Below, piece by piece: positions 57,123 through 64,000 of a DNA stretch of 64,000 bases. Location: positions 1,116,001-1,180,000 of the forward strand of contig NZ_CP130649.1 in assembly GCF_030552895.1 (NCBI RefSeq). Direction: 5' to 3'. The stretch comes from Tatumella ptyseos. GTDB lineage: Bacteria > Pseudomonadota > Gammaproteobacteria > Enterobacterales > Enterobacteriaceae. Position 1 is the stretch's first letter; each line of letters starts with the position of its first letter. The position numbers and the translations under genes are program-made. The notes below the pieces were generated by a model. It saw only the letters and a list, made by a program, of their open reading frames with translations, did not search any database and was not told the origin of the DNA.

Positions 57123-58862
57123 TTAATCACGCTTTAGCCAGTTAATCCATCGAGAAGGAGAAAAAAAACCTCCTGACTCTTTCACCGGCTGTTGGGCTTC
57201 ATCTATACGTTGTTGGATAATTTCTAGAAGCGATTCATCATCATTATCAGTCACCCAAGGTAACGACATCAACAGTTGGAAAGCTTGTTCAACTGAACTG
57301 ACCGGCCAAAGGTGAAACTGCTGCTGTTCGACTGCCTCAATGACTTCATCTGACAACGATAAATGGCTACAATTCCGTTCTGGTAAAATTACTCCTTGCT
57401 TACCTGTCAGTCCCTGCTGTGAGCAAAGGGAGAAGAAGCCCTCAATTTTTTCATTTAGCCCGCCAACTGGCTGCACATTACCAAATTGGTCAACAGAGCC
57501 GGTGACGGCGATAGATTGTTTGATTGGTTTGAGAGATAACGCACTGATCAGCACTGCTAACTCAGCCAGAGAAGCACTATCGCCGTCGACCTCAGCATAG
57601 GATTGCTCAAAAACCATTGAAGCGGAAAAAGGAAGCTGTTGTTCAAGTTCGAGCTCAGCCATTAACCAAGCATCAATGATCATCATCCCCTTAGTATGAA
57701 TGTTGCCAGATAGCTCAGCTTTACGTTCCACATCATTAATTTCACCATCGCCATAATGAACTAAGCAGCTTATTCTTGAAGGTTCGCCCCATGGCCTCGG
57801 GTGGCCGGGTAGATCCAGAACGGATAAACCATTGATTTGTCCAACCCTCTTTCCTTGAGTTTCTAATAAGCTATGCGGCGCCGCTAGATCGCGTTGTAAG
57901 GTATCAGGCAAATAACTTTCGCGCCATTTCTGTTGCGCTAGCGCTTCACTAAGGCTACTTTCTACCAAAGATTGGCCTGCAGCATAGGCAGCACCAAGCT
58001 GCTTCTGTAACCACGTAGGATTGATTGGGAATCGTTGCTGCTCACCAGTATAGCGTGAAGCTTCGCGAGCTAAGCGCAATAAAAAACCAACATCTGGCTC
58101 AGGAAGCTTCAAGGTACGTGCTTGCAAGGCTACCCAACTTGCCCAATCGATAACTTGCTGATCGGTTTTAATTTCTGCAGTTTCTTCTATTTCGGTATAG
58201 ACAGCATTGGCATGTAATTCAGGTTCGCTGTCACTAAATTCAGCTAAGCTTTCACGACTCCCCACTAGAATTAAGTTTAAAGAAAGCGGGTAATCCGGGA
58301 TATGAATAGGAATAGGGCGGCGAGGATCCGGAGAATACCAAGCAATAAATTGTTCACTGATAAACTTTTTTAAACGTAACCACATTAATGGTTGAGAAAG
58401 TAGGCAGTGGACTGAGAGGATTAATGTCCCACCATTAGCTTTGTGCAACAACCCTAACTCAGGTGTCCAATGACCTTGCTGTTCAGAGAGGTAACCAAAT
58501 AATTGATCTGATTCAATCCAATCAGCATAATAAACACTAGGCTTATCCGGATGTTCGGTTATTTTCTCTAATAGAAATTGATTAGCAGCAGGCGAGTAGT
58601 AACGCCAGCGATCAACGGCTTTTACTGATAACCTTTGCTCGACGATCTGTGCGAGCGTCCTCACATTAGTGGGGTGCTCTTCAAGCTTAATCAAAAGTAA
58701 TGGCTTAATAGGATTACGATCAAGTTGGTCAATCGCATTGAGCAGCCTTGGCTGTAACGTTTCTAAGCCAGATGCCTTGGATGATAAGCCCTTAGTGAAA
58801 AGCGGCGCTAAATGCTGCGCATCGGGCATTAGTTCTTGCCATGAAAGTGTTGAGCTAGTCAA
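57123..58862 (-). CDS. lonH: Lon-type protease LonH (YcbZ)
   Basis: Putative Lon-family serine protease. It has 579 residues (E. coli 586). The C-terminal S16 domain has the catalytic dyad S429 in EVDGDSASLAE and K472 in GGLNEKIEGF. The N-terminal AAA-like region keeps a Walker B-like segment (NGGTLILSVHCLL) but I see no intact Walker A, so ATP use is doubtful, as for the E. coli protein. It precedes fabA and is divergent from matP. Confidence 0.92.
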   Translation of the reverse strand: MTSSTLSWQELMPDAQHLAPLFTKGLSSKASGLETLQPRLLNAIDQLDRNPIKPLLLIKLEEHPTNVRTLAQIVEQRLSVKAVDRWRYYSPAANQFLLEKITEHPDKPSVYYADWIESDQLFGYLSEQQGHWTPELGLLHKANGGTLILSVHCLLSQPLMWLRLKKFISEQFIAWYSPDPRRPIPIHIPDYPLSLNLILVGSRESLAEFSDSEPELHANAVYTEIEETAEIKTDQQVIDWASWVALQARTLKLPEPDVGFLLRLAREASRYTGEQQRFPINPTWLQKQLGAAYAAGQSLVESSLSEALAQQKWRESYLPDTLQRDLAAPHSLLETQGKRVGQINGLSVLDLPGHPRPWGEPSRISCLVHYGDGEINDVERKAELSGNIHTKGMMIIDAWLMAELELEQQLPFSASMVFEQSYAEVDGDSASLAELAVLISALSLKPIKQSIAVTGSVDQFGNVQPVGGLNEKIEGFFSLCSQQGLTGKQGVILPERNCSHLSLSDEVIEAVEQQQFHLWPVSSVEQAFQLLMSLPWVTDNDDESLLEIIQQRIDEAQQPVKESGGFFSPSRWINWLKRD

Positions 58863-59020
58863 AGTAATCTTATTTTGCCTTGGACGTAAAAAGGCGATTA
58901 TAGCTTAGTTCGCCACCCGACACCATGTAGCCAGTATGCGATGTACACGACTCTAATTATGTCTGCAGAAAACTGTAAAGCTGATATTCTACTATCAAGT
59001 GATTAATTTTAAGGAACCTG

Positions 59021-59479
59021 ATGAAATATTTACAACTAGAGAATCTCGAGTCAGGCTGGAAATGGAAATATCTCATCAAGAAACACCGAGAAGGCGAATT
59101 GATCACTCGTCATATCGAGCAATCGGCGGCTGATGAGGCGATAAGATCACTGATAAGTTATGAGCACCAACCAGATAATATCTTAATGTGGATAAACGAA
59201 CATATGAATCCACAATTATCGATTAGAATGAGTCAAACTATCCGCGCACGACGCAAACGTCATTTTAATGCTGAACAACAGCACACACGCAAAAAGTCGA
59301 TAGATTTAGAATATTTGGTATGGCAGCGACTAGCCGGTCTTGCTCAAAGAAGAGGAGCCACTCTCTCAGAAACTATTGTTCAACTCATTGAGGACGCAGA
59401 ACGAAAAGAAAAATACGCCTCACAAATGAGCTCCTTAAAAGAAGATCTCGCTTCAATATTGGGGTCAAAAAAAGGATAA
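59021..59479 (+). CDS. matP: Macrodomain Ter protein MatP
   Basis: Binds matS sites in the terminus region, condensing it and linking it to the divisome through ZapB; it also displaces MukBEF. It has 152 residues (E. coli 150). A helical N-terminus is followed by a ribbon-helix-helix region ([19 protein letters not shown] near residues 91-109) and a C-terminal coiled coil. ATG 59021 follows AAGGAA. It is convergent with ompA and divergent from lonH, as in E. coli. Confidence 0.96.
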   Translation: MKYLQLENLESGWKWKYLIKKHREGELITRHIEQSAADEAIRSLISYEHQPDNILMWINEHMNPQLSIRMSQTIRARRKRHFNAEQQHTRKKSIDLEYLVWQRLAGLAQRRGATLSETIVQLIEDAERKEKYASQMSSLKEDLASILGSKKG

Positions 59480-59507
59480 AAAAAACCCCGCCTAAGCGGG
59501 GTTTTCT
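59480..59507. terminator. Bidirectional terminator between matP and ompA
   Basis: AAAACCCCGC-CTAA-GCGGGGTTTT, an A run on the left and a T run on the right, between convergent genes. Confidence 0.92.
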
Positions 59508-59518
59508 ATAATGTTATC

Positions 59519-60571
59519 TTAGCCTTGTGGCTGAGAAACAACATCTTTAACGCCTTTAACTTCGATTTCTACGCGACGGTCTGGACCTAAGCAGTCGATC
59601 AGAGCAGCACGTTTCTTAACGTTGTCACAGGTGTTGCCTGTTACAGGGTTAGATTCACCCATGCCACGTGCAGAGATCTTGTTAGAAGGGATACCTTTAG
59701 ATACTAAGTAATCCACAACTGATTGAGCACGTTTCTCAGACAGGTTTTGGTTGTAGCTATCAGAACCGATACGGTCAGTGAAGCCCAGAACCACAACAGA
59801 ACCATCTTTAGGATCTAAGTTGCTTAACTGAGAATACAGTTGATCAAGAGCTGATTGGCCAGAAGTTTTCAGCGTAGCTTTGTTGAAGTTGAACAGTACG
59901 TCTGATTTCAGAGTAAAGTGCTTAGTTTCAACAACTGGAGCTGGAGCTGGTGCTGGAGCTGGTGCTGGAGCAGCATCATCTTGACCGAAACGGTAAGATA
60001 AGCCAAGGCTCAGCATGCCGTTGTCTGGACGAGCACCAGTGGTATTGCGATCACCGATGTTGTTAACCCATTGGTATTCTAAACGAGTTGCCCAGTTTTG
60101 GTTCAGAGCGTACTCGAAACCAGCTGCAGCCAACGGAGAAACACCAGTATCGATGTTACGGTGACCTTGGTAGTCTTTAGCATCTACACGCCACAACATA
60201 CCACCTAAACGAGTGTAAACGTCTAAGTCGTCAGTAATTGGGTAGCTGAGTTTAGCAGCAAGTTGGACACCTTGACCGATGAATGCGCCGTGGTTTTGAC
60301 CAGTATATTTCATACGGCCTAACCAATCGTAGCCCATTTCGAAGCCTAAGTATGGGTTTGCTTGATAACCAACGAATGCACCAGCACCTAATTGGTTGTC
60401 ACGCGCTTCGTTAGTTACTTGGTAGTGGTTACCAGAGAAACCGGTGTCGTGGTATTGAGACCAACCTAATTTACCACCAACGTACCAAGTGTCGTCTTTT
60501 GGTGCAGCTTGAGCAACGGTAGTTGCTAAACCTGCCAGTGCCACTGCAATTGCGATAGCTGTTTTTTTCAT
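59519..60571 (-). CDS. ompA: Outer membrane protein A
   Basis: Abundant eight-strand barrel with a periplasmic peptidoglycan-binding domain; it anchors the outer membrane to the wall. From ATG 60571 it has 350 residues (E. coli 346), with a signal peptide of 22 residues ending ...VAQA. The barrel spans about 23-200. A hinge of alternating Ala-Pro (about residues 200-213) links it to the OmpA C-like domain, which has [20 protein letters not shown] and two cysteines near the end. The leader GAGGCGCAAA matches E. coli. Codons are highly biased. Confidence 0.98.
   Translation of the reverse strand: MKKTAIAIAVALAGLATTVAQAAPKDDTWYVGGKLGWSQYHDTGFSGNHYQVTNEARDNQLGAGAFVGYQANPYLGFEMGYDWLGRMKYTGQNHGAFIGQGVQLAAKLSYPITDDLDVYTRLGGMLWRVDAKDYQGHRNIDTGVSPLAAAGFEYALNQNWATRLEYQWVNNIGDRNTTGARPDNGMLSLGLSYRFGQDDAAPAPAPAPAPAPVVETKHFTLKSDVLFNFNKATLKTSGQSALDQLYSQLSNLDPKDGSVVVLGFTDRIGSDSYNQNLSEKRAQSVVDYLVSKGIPSNKISARGMGESNPVTGNTCDNVKKRAALIDCLGPDRRVEIEVKGVKDVVSQPQG
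59935..59973 (-). repeat. Ala-Pro microsatellite in ompA hinge
   Basis: Six GCT/GCA-CCA/CCT units encode a run of six Ala-Pro pairs in the linker between the OmpA barrel and its periplasmic domain. E. coli has a shorter run. Such hinges vary in length between strains. Confidence 0.75.
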
Positions 60572-60704
60572 TTTGCGCCTCGTTATCATCCAAAATTGGC
60601 AATGAGCATAAATTTTGCTCTGGGTTGCAATTCTTTGCTGGGTCTTTTTCGCTCGTTTTATACTCAGCTAAAACTGGAGGTTTTAGAGCACCCTAGCGAG
60701 CTAA
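60572..60704 (-). promoter_or_regulatory. ompA 5' leader
   Basis: About 130 bases separate the predicted start from the ompA ATG. The last 27 bases are nearly identical to the E. coli ompA leader, including TTTTGGATGATAACGAGG. Two stems are seen: CTAAAAC-CTCCA-GTTTTAG at 60686-60668, near the 5' end, and GAGCA-AAATTTA-TGCTC at 60620-60604. E. coli uses comparable 5' stems to stabilise ompA mRNA and the ribosome-binding area as a MicA target. Confidence 0.6.
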
Positions 60705-60732
60705 AGTCTACAACGTGTTTAAAAACTTACAA
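60705..60732 (-). promoter_or_regulatory. ompA promoter; remaining gap to sulA
   Basis: On the minus strand TTGTAA (60732-60727) and TAGACT (60710-60705) with 16-base spacing lie within a block closely matching the E. coli ompA promoter (CTTGTAAGTTTT...GTTGTAGACTTTA). The AT-rich stretch 60733-60916 between this promoter and the sulA stop shows no gene and no clear terminator. Confidence 0.65.
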
Positions 60733-60916
60733 GTAAGATATAACGATGTACAGTAAAAAACAGCATTTTATACACATTCAGTTACATTTAAAACTGAACT
60801 TCATTCGTGATAAAAAACTGGATAGGCCTTGGAAACGTTGTCCTGCCTGAAAACGGTAAATAATTAGGTCAGAATAAATTTTGATAAAAAAATTGTTCAG
60901 AAAAATCTCAATAAAT

Positions 60917-61408
60917 CTAAAGAAATGCAAAAGTTGGAATTTTTTGCTGAGTTATTTGTCTGGCCGAAGGAGTAAGTGGGGGATTTTTGTGCAAAATAAA
61001 CACCACTGTATCTGACTCTTTAGCAAGAAAATTGAGGCTGTTTTGTTGTTCAACTGTCAATGTACTGTTTAACCATACAGTAATAACACTATAATTCTCG
61101 GATTTTATAGCTCGAATCATAGAATCAATCTTTTGATCATCGGTTAGCAAAGGGATTTGTACTGATTTATTTAAAGAAATCCCTGAGTGCTCTAACCAAG
61201 AACGATCCAATTTATTCTCAGGAGTTAGCCACAACATCCATTTCGCTTGTTCACCAAGCTGCTTCACTGCCGGTAAAAGGAGTAAGTTAAGTAAGGCAGG
61301 CGAGGCATTATCATAGCAAATTTGATTTATACCGCTTACCGATGGAGAGACCTTAGGCATAGTATGTATTTGCTTTGAAAAATCATTAACAGAATGGGGG
61401 ATGGTCAT
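60917..61408 (-). CDS. sulA: SOS cell division inhibitor SulA
   Basis: Binds FtsZ and blocks Z-ring assembly during SOS. The start at 61408 (MTIPHSVNDF), with AGGAG seven bases upstream, gives 163 residues (E. coli 169); a longer frame to 61465 would run through the LexA box and is rejected. The conserved middle has LLLLPAVKQLGEQAKWMLWLTPENKLDRSW and IRAIKSENYSVITVWL. It is diverged and ends KIPTFAFL rather than KIHSNLYH, so the terminal histidine used by Lon in E. coli is absent. It is divergent from sxy and upstream of ompA. Confidence 0.9.
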   Translation of the reverse strand: MTIPHSVNDFSKQIHTMPKVSPSVSGINQICYDNASPALLNLLLLPAVKQLGEQAKWMLWLTPENKLDRSWLEHSGISLNKSVQIPLLTDDQKIDSMIRAIKSENYSVITVWLNSTLTVEQQNSLNFLAKESDTVVFILHKNPPLTPSARQITQQKIPTFAFL

Positions 61409-61422
61409 GATTAGCTCCTGTG

Positions 61423-61465
61423 TACTGTATGTATATACAGTAATTCGACTTACCCTAAAGATCAA
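61423..61465 (-). promoter_or_regulatory. sulA promoter and LexA box
   Basis: CTGTATGTATATACAG at 61425-61440, flanked by TA on both sides, differs from the LexA consensus at one central base. It overlaps the -10 TACTGT (61442-61437), which sits 17 bases from a -35 TTGATC (61465-61460). LexA would therefore tightly repress sulA, as in E. coli. Confidence 0.9.
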
Positions 61466-61615
61466 TCATTTCTTTCACCTTTGGTCAGATTTGGAATGTA
61501 TCCCGAGCATTTTATAATTATTAATTGAACATGTACTTTAAGTTATTTAAGGTAAAAGGGTTAATAAGGATATTCATATCAATGGCTTAGGTTGTTCTTG
61601 ATCAGGAGGATCACA

Positions 61616-62266
61616 ATGATTAGTTCTCAGGAATGTATTGTTCAGTTTAAGAAAAAAATTACCCTTTTAGGGGATATTGACTTCAAAACGCAGTTTGGCG
61701 GCTATTCTTTATCAATTGATGGGGTTGTATTTGCTTTGGTCAAACAGGGTACGGTTTATTTAAGGGGGAGCGAGGCGATGTCTTTCTATCTAGCTTGCCG
61801 CCCCCTTACGCCTTTCGAGTTTTGCAAAAGAGGCAGTGCCGTATCGCTGAATTACTTTGCAGTAGATAGCGAGTTATGGTGTGACGAAGTCAACCTATTG
61901 AAACTCTCCCGTTCAGCATTAGTCGATGCCAAGAATTGTAGAATTTATAAGCAATCTCATCGTCGGTTAAAGGATTTACCGAACTTAGGTATTCGTTTCG
62001 AAACGTTGTTAAAAGAAGTCGGTATTCATACTGAGGAACAACTTCGGCAAACAGGTGTTGAACAGAGCTGGATATTGATGCATCAACTTAATAAGCATTT
62101 AGGACTATCCACTCTCTACTATCTGCAGGGAGCTATAATGGGGTTACATCATGCTGTAATACCCCATCATATTCGCGAAGGACTTATGGCTTGGCATAAA
62201 GAGTTCACTGCACACTCGACGCAAAGTAGTGTTAGCGGTATTAGAAGGTTAGGAGTGGCTCTTTAA
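61616..62266 (+). CDS. sxy: Competence regulator Sxy (TfoX)
   Basis: Coactivator that works with CRP at CRP-S promoters to turn on competence and DNA-uptake genes. From ATG 61616, with AGGAGGA seven bases upstream, it has 216 residues (E. coli 209). A TTG start 24 bases earlier is open but lies before the Shine-Dalgarno. The N-terminal TfoX domain includes FGGYSLSIDGVVFALV; the C-terminal helix-hairpin-helix part has RRLKDLPNLGIRFETLLKEVGI. Its 3' end overlaps convergent yccS by 26 bases. Confidence 0.93.
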   Translation: MISSQECIVQFKKKITLLGDIDFKTQFGGYSLSIDGVVFALVKQGTVYLRGSEAMSFYLACRPLTPFEFCKRGSAVSLNYFAVDSELWCDEVNLLKLSRSALVDAKNCRIYKQSHRRLKDLPNLGIRFETLLKEVGIHTEEQLRQTGVEQSWILMHQLNKHLGLSTLYYLQGAIMGLHHAVIPHHIREGLMAWHKEFTAHSTQSSVSGIRRLGVAL

Positions 62267-64000
62267 CTTTATTTAACTCCCTTAAAGTATTAATGATAAG
62301 TGAAACTTGTTGAATAATCAGGGCTTTTTGTGGCTCATCTTCAATCACTATTGAATTCGCTAATGTTGTTAGCGTATTCAGTGTTTGTTGGATTTCTTCA
62401 TCACTAAACTTCTCATAATCTTCTGCACAAGCAGAAAGTGCAAAAAGAAGTTCCAACAGTTGAGGATTATAGGTGCGTTGCCGATGGGACCCCAATGCCG
62501 CGATATAGCTCAGTAGGCTGTGATTAGTGCAGAGGATTGAAAAGGAGGCTTCTTTAGCATCTGATGATGGCCACATTCTGTTTTCTGTTGAAGTGATAAC
62601 TGAAGCCAGTTCTGCATCAGCATTATGTGCGTCCCTGCGTGCAATACGATAGGAAACTCGATTATCTTTACCTTCTTTATACTGTTGTGTGACTGCCTTG
62701 AGATAACGAGCGTTTGCCCTATAGGCTTTACTGATAACGGCAGAAAATTGCCGATAGTGCCAATCTGGAAAAATGAAGGTCACTGCAAGCCAAGCCAACC
62801 CACATCCTATCAACGTATCGATAATTCGTGGTAGCGCGACATTGAAGCCTTCACCGAGTAGATTGAAACAGAACAACACCATTAGTGTGATAAAGAGTGT
62901 TGCTTGGGCGTATTGGACTTGCCTAAACAAAAAGAATAAAACGCCAAATAGTACAATGGCTACTAGTTGTCCGGGCAGAGAGGGAATTAACCACAGAAGT
63001 GGTAGCCCGATCAATATTCCAGCCAAAGTACCGATGACTCTCAAAGCTAAGCGTCGCTTAGTAGCCGAATAGTTTGGTTGGCAAACAAAGAGTGAGGTTA
63101 ATAATATCCAATACCCGCGCTCTAATCCTATAGACTGTATAAATATATAGCCTGTGCAGAGCACGAGACTTACCCGAACCGCATGTCTAAAAAGAACAGA
63201 CTTTGGCGAAAGGTGGCTTTTAAAACGCGATTTAATATCCTGCCAGCCTCTCAGCCCCTCAAATGAGAGTTCGGTATCAATTTTTTGCCAATCGGTATTA
63301 GAGAGTTGTTCTGATTCGACAGAGGCTAATTGTTGATCGACTGCGCGTAAATTTTTAAGGAGCCATCGTAGACGCTCGCAGGTTTCCTTTTCTGCAAAGG
63401 GTAATATTCGTTCCAATGCAATATCTGCATTGGCTAATGCGCGCTCAAAATGGCGGTTATGTTGGTAATCTTGCTTAGCCTGAATACTTTCGGCAATTTC
63501 TCGGCACGCCATTGCTTGTTGCCTAAGTAGCCGTTCACAGCGAAACATTAGCTCGTTAAAGTGCCAATTATTTTGCAAACTAAAGTGGTCGATGTGGGAT
63601 GAGTTGGCTCGTTCGTGAATCTCTTGTGCGACAAAATAGTAAAGTAAAGCACGTCGACTGGAACTACTGGCCCTATCTCCGCGGAGCCTACTCTGTATTG
63701 CTGTCTTAACGCTATTTAATTGTTGGACCAATTGGCTGTTCGCTAGAGAGACTTTATAAAGAGGGCGTTCACTGTGTGTCGTGCCATCAGGATCAAACAA
63801 TGTCGCTTTGGTTTCTAAATAGCGTGCAAGGGAGCTATAAGTTTTGATCAATTGAGCTTCAACGGGACGAGCGGGGAAGAGAAGATGATGAACAAGAGTA
63901 AATATATAATACACGCCAGCGCCTGCTAAGAGGAATAGAGGCTGAATATACCATTTAGGAAACAGCCCTATGCCTAACATCGTATAGATTGCTATTAAGA
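62241..64000 (-). CDS. yccS: Membrane protein YccS (FUSC family), 5' end cut by window
   Basis: Inner-membrane protein of the FUSC/aromatic-efflux type, function unknown. The frame stays open to the window edge: bases upstream of the ATG at 63980 encode LIAIYT before MLG, matching E. coli YccS (LIAIYTMLG). About 585 residues are present and roughly 130 N-terminal residues are missing. A membrane cluster is at the visible start; a cytoplasmic helical part follows. A second membrane cluster holds GYWILLTSLFVCQPNYSATKRR, and RIARRDAHNADAELASV is a hallmark. It overlaps sxy by 26 bases at its 3' end. Confidence 0.95.
   Translation of the reverse strand, partial: LIAIYTMLGIGLFPKWYIQPLFLLAGAGVYYIFTLVHHLLFPARPVEAQLIKTYSSLARYLETKATLFDPDGTTHSERPLYKVSLANSQLVQQLNSVKTAIQSRLRGDRASSSSRRALLYYFVAQEIHERANSSHIDHFSLQNNWHFNELMFRCERLLRQQAMACREIAESIQAKQDYQHNRHFERALANADIALERILPFAEKETCERLRWLLKNLRAVDQQLASVESEQLSNTDWQKIDTELSFEGLRGWQDIKSRFKSHLSPKSVLFRHAVRVSLVLCTGYIFIQSIGLERGYWILLTSLFVCQPNYSATKRRLALRVIGTLAGILIGLPLLWLIPSLPGQLVAIVLFGVLFFLFRQVQYAQATLFITLMVLFCFNLLGEGFNVALPRIIDTLIGCGLAWLAVTFIFPDWHYRQFSAVISKAYRANARYLKAVTQQYKEGKDNRVSYRIARRDAHNADAELASVITSTENRMWPSSDAKEASFSILCTNHSLLSYIAALGSHRQRTYNPQLLELLFALSACAEDYEKFSDEEIQQTLNTLTTLANSIVIEDEPQKALIIQQVSLIINTLRELNKVKEPLLTF

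Noticed and set aside
61409..61465. Longer SulA start at 61465
   Set aside because: The extra 19 codons run through the LexA box and the -10, and the start at 61408 has a proper Shine-Dalgarno.
63134..63152. LexA-like CTGTATAAATATATAG inside yccS
   Set aside because: The second half lacks CAG and the site lies inside a coding region away from any start.

Overview
This window is a stretch of core chromosome from a gammaproteobacterium of the order Enterobacterales. It carries almost the whole block that in Escherichia coli runs from trxB at minute 20 to yccS at minute 22, in the same order and orientation. Signature genes include lrp, ftsK with a TTG start, mukFEB, matP, sulA, sxy and an OmpF-type porin. 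Base composition is moderate. The proteins are clearly E. coli-like but diverged, and many genes found between these in E. coli are missing: dms, the pfl-focA region, ycaP, ycaL, ycaQ, ycbJ and ssu. This suggests a smaller-genome relative, perhaps an Erwiniaceae-type plant or insect associate such as Tatumella or Rosenbergiella. That placement is a guess from memory; the order-level one is solid.

Layout. 1-8969: trxB (cut by the window edge), lrp, ftsK, lolA, rarA and serS, covering redox, global regulation, division, lipoprotein sorting, replication maintenance and translation. 9120-17461: ycaD and ycaO converge, then serC-aroA, an orphan oligopeptide-binding protein, an unrecognised 63-residue gene, and cmk. 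17583-25826: rpsA, ihfB, comEC, the lipid A pair msbA-lpxK, ycaR and kdsB. 25848-33994: elyC, then the overlapping condensin operon cmoM-mukF-mukE-mukB. 34137-38506: the 3-3 peptidoglycan crosslink synthase ldtD, the matching hydrolase mepK, ycbL and aspC. 38640-50744: an OmpF-type porin, asnS, pncB, pepN, pyrD, zapC, ycbX and rlmL. 50747-64000: uup, pqiABC, rmf, fabA, lonH, matP, ompA, sulA, sxy and the cut yccS.

How the genes fit together. Several encode envelope assembly (lolA, msbA, lpxK, kdsB, elyC, ldtD, mepK, pqiABC, fabA, ompA, porin). Another set handles chromosome organisation and division (ftsK, mukFEB, matP, zapC, sulA, ihfB). LexA boxes before ftsK and sulA tie two division genes to the SOS response. 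A palindrome matching the FabR operator sits inside the fabA promoter. The pyrD leader has the geometry expected for CTP-sensed start switching.

No mobile element, CRISPR array, tRNA, rRNA, defence island or phage gene was seen, and I found no convincing undescribed multi-gene system. The most interesting local signals are regulatory or small: a leader upstream of rmf that carries a perfect 10-base complement of the 16S rRNA tail plus a mimic of that tail, a SulA C-terminus lacking the residues Lon recognises in E. coli, the orphan binding protein and small gene between aroA and cmk, and a repeated inverted element before ycaO.
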